DNA from: Promethearchaeota archaeon
Lineage (GTDB): Archaea > Asgardarchaeota > Lokiarchaeia > Sigyniarchaeales > SOKP01
DNA: 64,000 bases
NCBI GenBank assembly: GCA_029838195.1
Contig: JALGVJ010000042.1
Coordinates: 1 to 64,000, forward strand
Direction: 5' to 3'
Shown one piece after another: positions 9,391-17,561 of the stretch (position 1 is its first letter; each line of letters begins with the position of its first letter). Position numbers and translations under genes: made by a program. The notes beneath the pieces were generated by a model. It saw only the letters and a program-made list of their open reading frames with translations, had not been told where the DNA came from and did not search any database.

Positions 9391-10515
9391 ATGGACATTT
9401 CAGACCTTAAAATTGGCACGGAAGGAAGTTTTGTAGGAGATATTAATAAAGGGGTACAATCAATAAAACGAATCGAAGAATTAGGATATGATTCAATATG
9501 GTTTGCGGATCATCTAATGGGATTTACTCCTGAATCCATCTGGACTCCTTCTATCATAGATGCTGCGAACATCCAACCTTCACCGCACATTTTTCATTCG
9601 GTAATCTCAACCATGACTTTAACCGCGTGGAATACACATAAACTTTTATTTGGAACGAGCGTGACGGAACCATTTAGAAGACATCCCGCAGTTTTAGCGC
9701 AAGATTTCCTTACCTTGCATAATCTCTCAAAAGGAAGGGTAATTCTTGGAATTGGAGCCGGAGAAGGAGAAAATAACATTCCTTATGGAATTGAAATGAA
9801 TAGACCTGTTCAGAGATTAAAAGAAGCAATTGAAATCATTAAATTATTGTGGAAAAATGGTGATAAAATAAGTTATGAAGGTAAAATTTGGACCTTAAAA
9901 GATGCCATTTTGGCACTTAAGCCTTTTGAAAAAGGTAAATATCCTCCTATTTGGATCGCAGCACACGGTCCTAAAATGCTTGAATTGACTGCTTCTTTAG
10001 GAGATGGGTGGATTCCTCTTTATTTTACTCCTAAAAAATATAAAGAAAAATTAAACACTATAATAAAAATAGCTAAAAAAAAAGGACGAGATCCAGAAGA
10101 AATCACACCAGCACTTTTTTGCTACTTAGTTATTGATGAGAACCATGATACCTGTGATCAACTAATTAATAAACCCGTTATAAAAAATCAGTTATTCTTG
10201 CTACCCGATTCGATCTTTAAAAAATATGGAACATCACATCCCTTAGGGGAAAATTTTTATGGCCTAGTCCATTACATTCCGCCAAAATATTCCAGAGAAG
10301 AGATTCTAATGGCTTTAAACAAAATTCCTAAAAACATGATGGAAGAATATATCATCCATGGAACTCCTGATGAGATCATTGCGAAAATCGAGAATTACGC
10401 TAGAGCAGGTCTTAAACATGTAATTTTTTATAATACCACGTATTTAGCCGATACGAGTAAAATTAAAAGCTCATTCACTTGTTTAAAAAAGGTATTAGCC
10501 TATTATAAAGATTAA
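9391..10515 (+). CDS. LLM-class flavin/F420-dependent oxidoreductase
   Basis: A 374-residue luciferase-like TIM-barrel protein. Typical features are GYDSIWFADHLMG near residues 31-43, LLFGTSVTEPFRRHPAVLAQ (about 86-105), the GRVILGIGAGEGENN segment (about 117-131), and PPIWIAAHGPKMLELTASLGDGWIP (about 187-211). In archaea this family (F420-dependent glucose-6-phosphate dehydrogenase or methylene-tetrahydromethanopterin reductase-like) usually uses coenzyme F420; the substrate cannot be read from sequence. AAAGGAAG sits well ahead of the ATG. It is followed at 75 bases by a small zinc-finger-like ORF on the same strand. Confidence 0.85.
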   Translation: MDISDLKIGTEGSFVGDINKGVQSIKRIEELGYDSIWFADHLMGFTPESIWTPSIIDAANIQPSPHIFHSVISTMTLTAWNTHKLLFGTSVTEPFRRHPAVLAQDFLTLHNLSKGRVILGIGAGEGENNIPYGIEMNRPVQRLKEAIEIIKLLWKNGDKISYEGKIWTLKDAILALKPFEKGKYPPIWIAAHGPKMLELTASLGDGWIPLYFTPKKYKEKLNTIIKIAKKKGRDPEEITPALFCYLVIDENHDTCDQLINKPVIKNQLFLLPDSIFKKYGTSHPLGENFYGLVHYIPPKYSREEILMALNKIPKNMMEEYIIHGTPDEIIAKIENYARAGLKHVIFYNTTYLADTSKIKSSFTCLKKVLAYYKD

Positions 10516-10587
10516 ATTAATTCTCGAATTTAAAAAATTAACATTATTGAACTAATAAAAAAATTAACTTTATTTCATTGCATATGA

Positions 10588-10809
10588 GGGGTAAAAACGT
10601 GCGAAAAATGCAAGAAGTTAGCTAAAAAAGGAAAAAAATTCTGCTTGATCCACGCATATTTAATCCCTTCTAATAAAGCAATACCCTTAATTGAAGTTGA
10701 TTTAAAGAATAAAAGAATCATGGCAGACTTTGACATACTTCAAGTATTTGAAAATGAGGCGGAAGTAAAACGCCATGCAAGGGCCCATTCCATTAAAATA
10801 GTAGTTTAA
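10588..10809 (+). CDS. small zinc-finger-like protein, start codon unclear
   Basis: An open frame of about 73 codons with clearly protein-like composition. It begins CEKCKKLAKKGKKFCLIHAY (CxxC then C-x2-H, a plausible zinc site) and continues through IPLIEVDLKNKRIMADFD to a C-terminus ending VKRHARAHSIKIVV before TAA at 10807. No ATG, GTG or TTG precedes the first cysteine in this frame; the frame opens GGG GTA AAA ACG TGC. The GAGGGG run at 10586-10591 could be a ribosome site. Either an unusual start (GTA), a one-base error in the sequence, or a very recent loss of the start is needed. An internal TTG just after FC would remove the zinc site. Function unknown. Confidence 0.5.
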   Translation, partial: GVKTCEKCKKLAKKGKKFCLIHAYLIPSNKAIPLIEVDLKNKRIMADFDILQVFENEAEVKRHARAHSIKIVV

Positions 10810-10923
10810 ATTAAAGTCCCCGCATTAAGCAATTTGCCTAATTTTTTTTAGAATATTTTTTTCTAATCTCTCTTAATATCAAATTTAAAATAAATTTAAG
10901 GATGAAAATTTCCTGTTTAATTT

Positions 10924-11697
10924 TTATTTAAATCCTTGACAAAATGCATTACAATTAATACCTAACACCTCATGATTATATCCGCCTTCAAGAAGAGCAA
11001 ATCGGCGGCCTTTACACGCTTTTTCCGAATAATATTTCATTAATTCCCCTAATTGCGTATAATCTTCTGGTGCTAATAGATTGCCCCAATCGTCTATTCC
11101 CTGGTCAAATCCAGCTGATGCGGCAAAAATATCTATATTTTTAAGAGATTGCATGTATTCTTCCACTTCTCTCAAATAATCTGCACGCGTGCTCGAACTT
11201 GGGTTTAGAATTTCTACCTTAAATCCATCAGTTCGATTCATTAAAATATTAATGTTTCCATCACCCGTATGGAGATCAAAATCAAGAATAAATGCCGATT
11301 TAATTTTCTTATCATGGAATAATTGTAGCAAGCTAATGCTCATATTGTTGAAATAGCAAAACCCCCAACAAGAATCGGCTGAAGCATGATGCCCGGGAGG
11401 GCGTATCAGGGCAAATGTGGGGGTACCCTCAAAGGCAAGTTCCGCTGCTAAAATTGCACCTCCCGCTGCTAAAGAAGCCAATTCAAATAATAGAGAATCC
11501 CGTTTAATGTAATTTAGATGGCGTTCGGTATGAGCTCGGAGGATTTGTTCTTCCGTGGCAGGAGCGGGGGTGATGAATTCATAATCTTTTTTATTTTTTA
11601 GAAGGATATTCATGATACTCTCAATTCTTCCCGGAGCAGCGGCAGGATCCATCGCATAATTAGAATTGTAAAATTTTTCATGAAAAACAATTTTCAT
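10924..11697 (-). CDS. histone deacetylase/acetylpolyamine amidohydrolase family protein
   Basis: A zinc-dependent deacetylase-fold enzyme of 257 residues, shorter than most members (about 300-370). Active-site motifs are intact: RPPGHHA (99-105, catalytic His pair), DFDLHTGDG (139-147, zinc ligands Asp and His), SAGFDQG with the third zinc Asp, and EGGYN with the transition-state Tyr. Members remove acetyl groups from lysines, polyamines or small molecules; the substrate here is unknown. It is transcribed in the same direction as the pyruvate-kinase-like gene upstream (start-to-stop gap about 136 bases), so co-transcription is possible. Confidence 0.85.
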   Translation of the reverse strand: MKIVFHEKFYNSNYAMDPAAAPGRIESIMNILLKNKKDYEFITPAPATEEQILRAHTERHLNYIKRDSLLFELASLAAGGAILAAELAFEGTPTFALIRPPGHHASADSCWGFCYFNNMSISLLQLFHDKKIKSAFILDFDLHTGDGNINILMNRTDGFKVEILNPSSSTRADYLREVEEYMQSLKNIDIFAASAGFDQGIDDWGNLLAPEDYTQLGELMKYYSEKACKGRRFALLEGGYNHEVLGINCNAFCQGFK

Positions 11698-11833
11698 TTT
11701 GCAAACCTCTAAATAATTTATAATGCTTAATATTTATCGTCTTAAACCAAAAAATAAATTTTGCATGTATCTAGAAATAATCACGAATATATGGTTTTTT
11801 TTAAAAAAAAATTTTAAAATTAAAAAAGAAAAA

Positions 11834-12427
11834 CTAAACCGGTTTGGCTAAAATAGCCTTCACTCGAAGTTTATCAAATGCACTAGTAGGAGCGGGTTTG
11901 ATGAGGCAGGCGGTGTCTGCGCCCCGTCCAGTTCCGGCTATGCAGATAATATCTCGATCTAAGTCTGGAATTAACCCAGCATCAGCAACCATGCTTGCTA
12001 TTTCAATGCATACTTTAGTACCTTGGCTAAATTGTTCACGGATATATTTAGCCATAAGGTCTACGAAGCACCATTGTTTCAAGGAAGTGCGAATGTTTCT
12101 CTCAATTCCACTCATCGCGTGAGTTGCTGTTAAAATCTTTGCTCCTTTACTTCTTAATTGTTCCATTTTAGTCTCATCGAACTCTTGTCGAGTCTTAATA
12201 TTGACAAAATAATAGCAATGAGTTACGATTATTAAATTATATTTGGCAGGATCAAATACGTTTAGAGCTTTTTCGGCAACCATTCCCCCGGTACTCGCTA
12301 CTACGATATCCTTGATATTTAGTTGATCTGCATGTTTTTTTGCTATTTCAAGGGTTGCATCCGTATTGTGAGGGCCGGCTTTCTCAAAACACGTTATTTC
12401 TAATTTAAGATCGGGCATTTTTTTCAT
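11834..12427 (-). CDS. stand-alone pyruvate kinase C-terminal (alpha/beta) domain protein
   Basis: A 197-residue protein matching the C-terminal domain of pyruvate kinase without the catalytic barrel. Key stretches are AGPHNTDATLEIAKKHADQL (about 17-36), IVVASTGGMVAEKAL, LIIVTHCYYF, TATHAMSGIERNI and IAGTGRGADTACLIKP near the C-terminus. Such single-domain proteins are widespread in archaea; in pyruvate kinase this domain binds allosteric effectors. It cannot be a kinase by itself. A role as a small-molecule-binding protein is inference. The start is MKKMPDLK; a second ATG lies three codons in. Confidence 0.75.
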   Translation of the reverse strand: MKKMPDLKLEITCFEKAGPHNTDATLEIAKKHADQLNIKDIVVASTGGMVAEKALNVFDPAKYNLIIVTHCYYFVNIKTRQEFDETKMEQLRSKGAKILTATHAMSGIERNIRTSLKQWCFVDLMAKYIREQFSQGTKVCIEIASMVADAGLIPDLDRDIICIAGTGRGADTACLIKPAPTSAFDKLRVKAILAKPV

Positions 12428-12894
12428 AAACCTCGTTTATTTAATAATTCATGGGTATAGTAATGAAAAATGATAAAAGAATTATTAAAGTATTTAAATC
12501 CGTTTTATGTGGAGATATTTATTAAATCTTTTAATTTTTATGAGAGGAATGGGTTTTTCCTTATCAATTAAACATTTTGAAGTGTTAATTAATCATATAA
12601 CGCATTAAAATAAGTACATTCGATTTTAATGATTGATATACGTTATAGTTGAACATTGAGAGAAATTTTAACTTTTAATGATAAGAAGAAAAGGGAATAA
12701 TTAATCATGAGAGTTTCTTGAAACTGCGTACTCTCGCGAATTTGTATTACTAAGAGAGAGGAATTAAATTTATTAATTATTTTTACCATATGAAGATAAA
12801 AATTAAAAAAAATATTTTTTTTTAGAGGAAGAGCAATGCTATGTAAAAAGCTCTTTTTCTAATTTATTTACATGCTTGAAAATAAACGGTACTA
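12428..12894. other. intergenic (divergent promoter region)
   Basis: It lies between the minus-strand pyruvate-kinase-like gene and the plus-strand PAS sensor. A/T-rich with no ORF or RNA that I can support. Confidence 0.5.
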
Positions 12895-14454
12895 ATGAAT
12901 GGGCTGGTATTAAGTTATTTCGATAATATATTGGGTCCAAGGGTATTTTTAAAGGCGCCCGAATCAATAAGTAATTCTGATCTTGAAATATTACCTTCCT
13001 TAATGGACTTAAATGAAAATGGATTTTTTGTCCACATAACGGATAAATTTAAAAGCGTAAATTTAATTTTTAATATTTTTAGTGAATATGCTCGGGGAAA
13101 GAAAGAAATTTTATTAATTTCAATAGTCACGGATATCAATAACGAGATAAATCTCAAGTTATCGCGAGAATTACTAGAAGCTTTTGCCAAGCAAATTAAA
13201 AACGTGAAAGAAGGATATAAAGCCTTTCATAGCAATACTTCTCGACATGAATTTGATGCGGAAAAGTTGCAGGAAATTAAACAAATTTTTTATACGTTTT
13301 ATAACTCGTTCGAGCCCTCTCTTAATGCATTAAAAGAAGCAGAACTTAGGTATAAAACATTATTTGACCGGGCACGGGATGCAATTATCATTATTAATTA
13401 TAAAACCGAGCAAGTTATAGATATGAATCATGAAGCAGAAAAGATCTTAGGATTAAACAGGTATGAGGTAAGGGGTCTAAAACCTTCAATTTTTCATTTT
13501 GAGGACGACTATGAAGAAATTAAGAAAAATATTATTGATATGGCAAGAAGGGGCGATGCTCCTCCTTTAGAAAGTCGCATTAAGAATTCAAGAGGCGAGT
13601 CTATTCCGGTGGAATATAACGCTTCAAGAGTAAAGATTGGAGAAGAAAGATTAGTCCAAGTAATATTTAGAGACATTACAGAGCGAAAATTAGCAGAACG
13701 AGAGATGAAAAAGAAAGAACGCGAATTATTTGACGAAAATAAGAAACTAAGTGCTTTATACGGTATTTCTAAGTTAGCAGAAAACATGCATCTTTCCTTA
13801 CCCGAAATTTTTGAAATTACTTTAAAACTAGTTCAAGGAGCTTTTAATTCTCCTGAACAAGCGGGTATAAAACTCAAATTTAAGGGAAATGAATATAAAA
13901 CGCATAATTTTATTGAAGGACAAGAATTAATTACATCGTCAATCAAAATAAATGGTGATTTTTTAGAACTTCAAGCTTCTTATCCTTTAAACAAAAAATT
14001 TACTGATGAGGAAAATTACATTCTTTATGATATTTCGAACCGATTAAAACAAATTTTAATAATTAGAGAGATTGCGTTAGAAAGGGAGCGAACTAAAAAG
14101 AAAATTTTGGACATTAAAAAACAGTATCATATGATTTTAGAAAACACCTCCGATGGAATATGGATCGTGGATACGAAGGGCATGGTAATCTTTATGAATT
14201 CAACGATGCTAAATATATTGGGATATGAGAAAAAAGATGTTATAAAAAAGTCGTTTTTTAACCTTTTAAAAGATGGAAATAAGAAACACCTTCAAAATGT
14301 ATTAAATAATTGGACAAAAAAAACTAAAAATCAATATGATTTTCTACTAAAATCTAAAGAAGGGAACACCATTCCCGTTCACGTGGAAAGCTATTTCATA
14401 CCTGATAAATCAAGAGAAAATGATAATATCATGGTATTTTTCTTAAAAAAATAA
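12895..14454 (+). CDS. PAS sensor protein with longin-like N-terminal domain
   Basis: A 519-residue soluble protein with no kinase domain. Residues 1-130 start GLVLSYFDNILGPRVFLKAP, a strand-turn-strand with an ILGPRV motif that resembles longin/DENN-type N-termini found with small GTPases. PAS domain 1 spans about 150-275 (YKTLFDRARDAIIIIN to VIFRDITERKLAE). A coiled coil and a GAF-like region follow (about 285-400). PAS domain 2 is at about 405-519 (DGIWIVDTKGMVIFMN). No HisKA/HATPase follows within the protein or in the next gene. It probably senses a ligand or redox state and signals by protein contact. The longin assignment is by eye and uncertain; the PAS domains are clear. Confidence 0.75.
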   Translation: MNGLVLSYFDNILGPRVFLKAPESISNSDLEILPSLMDLNENGFFVHITDKFKSVNLIFNIFSEYARGKKEILLISIVTDINNEINLKLSRELLEAFAKQIKNVKEGYKAFHSNTSRHEFDAEKLQEIKQIFYTFYNSFEPSLNALKEAELRYKTLFDRARDAIIIINYKTEQVIDMNHEAEKILGLNRYEVRGLKPSIFHFEDDYEEIKKNIIDMARRGDAPPLESRIKNSRGESIPVEYNASRVKIGEERLVQVIFRDITERKLAEREMKKKERELFDENKKLSALYGISKLAENMHLSLPEIFEITLKLVQGAFNSPEQAGIKLKFKGNEYKTHNFIEGQELITSSIKINGDFLELQASYPLNKKFTDEENYILYDISNRLKQILIIREIALERERTKKKILDIKKQYHMILENTSDGIWIVDTKGMVIFMNSTMLNILGYEKKDVIKKSFFNLLKDGNKKHLQNVLNNWTKKTKNQYDFLLKSKEGNTIPVHVESYFIPDKSRENDNIMVFFLKK

Positions 14455-14798
14455 AGTGAGATATGGTTTTAAAATCCTCATTCTTTTATTAACCATTAAT
14501 TTAACCTTTATCTGGTTTAATTTTTAATCATGAAATGGTAATTAATTCTCGCCTTCTAAAATCTCTCAAGATCAATTAAAGACAAAATTTTACGATAGAA
14601 AACGTTTTCTAAATAAAATATTTCCATTTTCATGCTCCAATTTCAGAGAGAGAAAATAAAATAGAATAATGTCGGAATTCTGTCGTGTTAAAATACTTTA
14701 AATTAAATATCTTTACGCAAAAACAAAAATAATTAATAAGATGATAACCATAAGAAATATGATGGAAGAATAAAACTTTATCACAAAAAAATTTCAAC
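14455..14798. other. intergenic region
   Basis: A/T-rich spacer before the two-gene ATPase unit. No ORF or RNA that I can support. Confidence 0.5.
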
Positions 14799-15287
14799 AT
14801 GACCTCCGAAAAAGAAAATATATTAATAAATAAATTTTATGAAGAAACCGGTAAACATGCCATATGGGGCGATAGAATAACTAAGCAATACAAGGAATGG
14901 AAACGAAGTCAAATTAATTCGCTAAAAATAGAAAAAATTTTTTCAAAATTGAAAGATATTGAACATCGATTATCCGTTTTAGAAAATCACCTTTTTCCTT
15001 CTTCTAAAAAGACAATATCAAAAGAAGTTTCTCAAGAACACTTTTTGCGCATTCTTCGGGTGGTTTACGATTCATGCGAGAAAAAACTTGGCGATTTTAT
15101 TCCCATTTCAGATTTAACGGAGAAAATTAAAGAATATTTGCCCTTGACAACGGACTCCATTCATGAACATTTATATGAGCTATTCATGGAATATGAAATC
15201 GATTTACAACCGGGAAAGAATACTTTTGGAGGAAAACCACTTGTCCAAGATGGCAAGACCTTTGTTTGGTTTAAATTTAAAAATTAA
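14799..15287 (+). CDS. hypothetical protein, partner of the following ATPase
   Basis: A 162-residue soluble protein. Residues 1-70 are helical and charged, with a short coiled-coil stretch (LKIEKIFSKLKDIEHRLSVLENH). Residues 80-162 look like a winged-helix fold (HFLRILRVVYDSCEKKLG, then DFIPISDLTEKIKEYL, ending in a beta wing GKTFVWFKF). It ends 34 bases before the ATPase gene on the same strand, so the two are very probably an operon. The family is not recognised. A DNA-binding or adaptor role for the ATPase is inference. Confidence 0.65.
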   Translation: MTSEKENILINKFYEETGKHAIWGDRITKQYKEWKRSQINSLKIEKIFSKLKDIEHRLSVLENHLFPSSKKTISKEVSQEHFLRILRVVYDSCEKKLGDFIPISDLTEKIKEYLPLTTDSIHEHLYELFMEYEIDLQPGKNTFGGKPLVQDGKTFVWFKFKN

Positions 15288-15321
15288 GGTTTATAAAAAT
15301 TATTTTTAAGAAAAAAGAATC

Positions 15322-17460
15322 ATGACTTTAGAAGAAATTAAAGAAACAAAGAGTTGGGTAAAAAATTGCACCAGTATTTTATTAGATCCTAAAAATCCTA
15401 ATCCCTTTCCTACGCCTCCCTTCGCTACTAACTTTTACAACAATCCCCCGCAGTTTTGTTTAGGAAGAGAAAAATATGAACAAGAGTTATTGAAAGCAAT
15501 ATTAAAAAGCATGGAATCTCCCCAGCCTCAACTGATTCGCATCATGGGAAAACAAGGTATTGGAAAATCCACGCTAATTTGCTGGAGCGCTAAAAAATTG
15601 AGTGAAATGCACCCTGTCCCGATTATCTACATGGAAACAAGTGCTCAATCGGAAGATTTTAACATGCGTTCTCTTTACAGGCAGATGATCGATAAAATGG
15701 AAAAATCAGGATTTAGTGAACAATTACTCATCAATTCGATTAAAAAGTTTTTCACCATATCTAAAGAAAACCAAACGCTTTACAAGCAATTAATAGAGCA
15801 ATTCTCTAATGAAACGATTGAAAAATTAATAGAGGATTCGAACTTTATTAAAAATAAAATTTTCGAGGAAGAATTTAATTCTCTCCTTTTAAAAGTAGTG
15901 AATGGAAATGCTATAATGTTAACAAAATTCCTTCCTTTTGATCTATCCATTCTTTTAATTTTTTGGAAGGCTCATGTACAAAATCCCGATGCATTGAAAG
16001 CTTTAAATGCTTTCAAGGGTACTGCTAATTTTGACGGTTATACCGTGGAAACGGATAATGATGCATCAAAATACATTGATGCATTATTAGAATTCATACG
16101 CTGGGCGTTTGATGAGACCACGACAACCATTATCATATTCGATCATTTAGAAGCCGGCATCTCCCAGGACAAGGAAGCCGTTTTCTCCAATTTATTTAGT
16201 TTATTATTAAATTTGCGACAAAAAAAATATTTGACAATCATTCTTTCAGGCACTTTGGATGCGTATTTTACATTTGATGAGATTTTACAAGAAGATCAAC
16301 GCTTACAATTAGATAATTGGTCAACCACCATAGCATTACAGACCTTAGAACCGGAAGAAGTTATCGAAATCATTAATAAATATTTGATGAATTTTTGGGA
16401 ACAATTTGAAGATTCTCCGCCCCCTGCTAAATCTTTATTTCCGTTTGGAATGAATAGTATCAAGTATCTATATGAAAATCATGCCCAAGATCTCCGTCGT
16501 ACTTTAAAATTTTTATATACGTTAATTGAAAAATATCGCAAGAATCGAAAACTGGAGTATATTGACAATTTTTTTAAAGCTTTCAGAGCCTTTCGCCAAA
16601 GAAATGATTTATTGCTCTCCTATATCGAGAAAAAGGAGTTGAAAACCTTAATATTAAACTCTCCATACCATGACGAGGAGAAAAATGCTTTAATCTTACG
16701 GAAATTGGGAGAATTTTTCAAAATTTTGAGCTCTCATCCAGACTATTCTTTTATAAAACACGTTTCTGTATCGCCGTTTGGCATGAGTGTGGAATTTTTA
16801 ATATCAGAAAAGAGTGGGGAAACTAAAAAATTAGGGTTTTTAACAAATATTTCAGCTACTTCAAGCACCATGACTAAGAATGCCATCCTTCGTGCTCATG
16901 AATTTTTAAAGACCCACGAGGTAGATTATTTAACATGGTTGACAACGGTAAAATCTCAGTTAGATATTGATTTCGGGACCTCAAAAAATTCTCATGTCCA
17001 CGTTCTAAGGAAATCTCCTTTAACGGATTTAGAATTGGCATATTTATCTTTCATCCTCTTTTTTGAAGATATTCAAGAAAGAGCGCCTAATATTGAGGAA
17101 ATTGAATTTATATTGAATAAACTTGATTTATCTCCCTTGAAATTAAAAATTAAATTAACAGAAATACTGCCCACGGAGGAGGATTTAAACCTCGAGGAGA
17201 TGGAAGTAAAACAAGAGACTCGTCCCGTCCAAGCGTTTGAAATCGGTCCTGAAGAAATAAAAACCGCCGTAGAAAAATACCTTAAAGAAAAAGCAACCAC
17301 CTATAAGAAAATCATATCCTCTACAACAATCAAAGAAATAAAGATGAGGTTAAATTTAGACATTCACGATACTCAATGGGATGAAGATATATGGAATATC
17401 ACGATGGATTTAAGTAAGGACATGTGTAAAAAACAGACCCCGAAGTCAATTTATTTTTAA
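15322..17460 (+). CDS. large P-loop (AAA/STAND-like) ATPase
   Basis: A 712-residue ATPase. Walker A is GKQGIGKST (76-84) and Walker B is IIIFDHLEAG with the Asp near 274; a strand with IILSGTLDA follows at the sensor-1 position. The N-terminus (QFCLGREKYEQELL) resembles the ORC/AAA_16-type lead-in to a P-loop. About 300 residues after the ATPase core are mostly helical with winged-helix-like parts near 455-520. It is preceded by a small winged-helix-like protein at 34 bases and followed after 101 bases by a DUF3604 gene. ATPases of this layout occur in replication initiation, in STAND signalling and in phage-defence operons. I cannot decide among these. Confidence 0.75.
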   Translation: MTLEEIKETKSWVKNCTSILLDPKNPNPFPTPPFATNFYNNPPQFCLGREKYEQELLKAILKSMESPQPQLIRIMGKQGIGKSTLICWSAKKLSEMHPVPIIYMETSAQSEDFNMRSLYRQMIDKMEKSGFSEQLLINSIKKFFTISKENQTLYKQLIEQFSNETIEKLIEDSNFIKNKIFEEEFNSLLLKVVNGNAIMLTKFLPFDLSILLIFWKAHVQNPDALKALNAFKGTANFDGYTVETDNDASKYIDALLEFIRWAFDETTTTIIIFDHLEAGISQDKEAVFSNLFSLLLNLRQKKYLTIILSGTLDAYFTFDEILQEDQRLQLDNWSTTIALQTLEPEEVIEIINKYLMNFWEQFEDSPPPAKSLFPFGMNSIKYLYENHAQDLRRTLKFLYTLIEKYRKNRKLEYIDNFFKAFRAFRQRNDLLLSYIEKKELKTLILNSPYHDEEKNALILRKLGEFFKILSSHPDYSFIKHVSVSPFGMSVEFLISEKSGETKKLGFLTNISATSSTMTKNAILRAHEFLKTHEVDYLTWLTTVKSQLDIDFGTSKNSHVHVLRKSPLTDLELAYLSFILFFEDIQERAPNIEEIEFILNKLDLSPLKLKIKLTEILPTEEDLNLEEMEVKQETRPVQAFEIGPEEIKTAVEKYLKEKATTYKKIISSTTIKEIKMRLNLDIHDTQWDEDIWNITMDLSKDMCKKQTPKSIYF

Positions 17461-17561
17461 TCCATTTTTCCGTTATTTCTGCCTTTTTTTCATGAATTTG
17501 CGAGGATAATTCTAAAATTATTTCCTAATTTTTTATATACATTAAATTCGTTTAAACGATC

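Noticed and set aside
10599..10640. GTG at 10599 or ATG at 10584 as start of the small zinc-finger ORF
   Set aside because: Both are in a different frame that stops after at most 13 codons.
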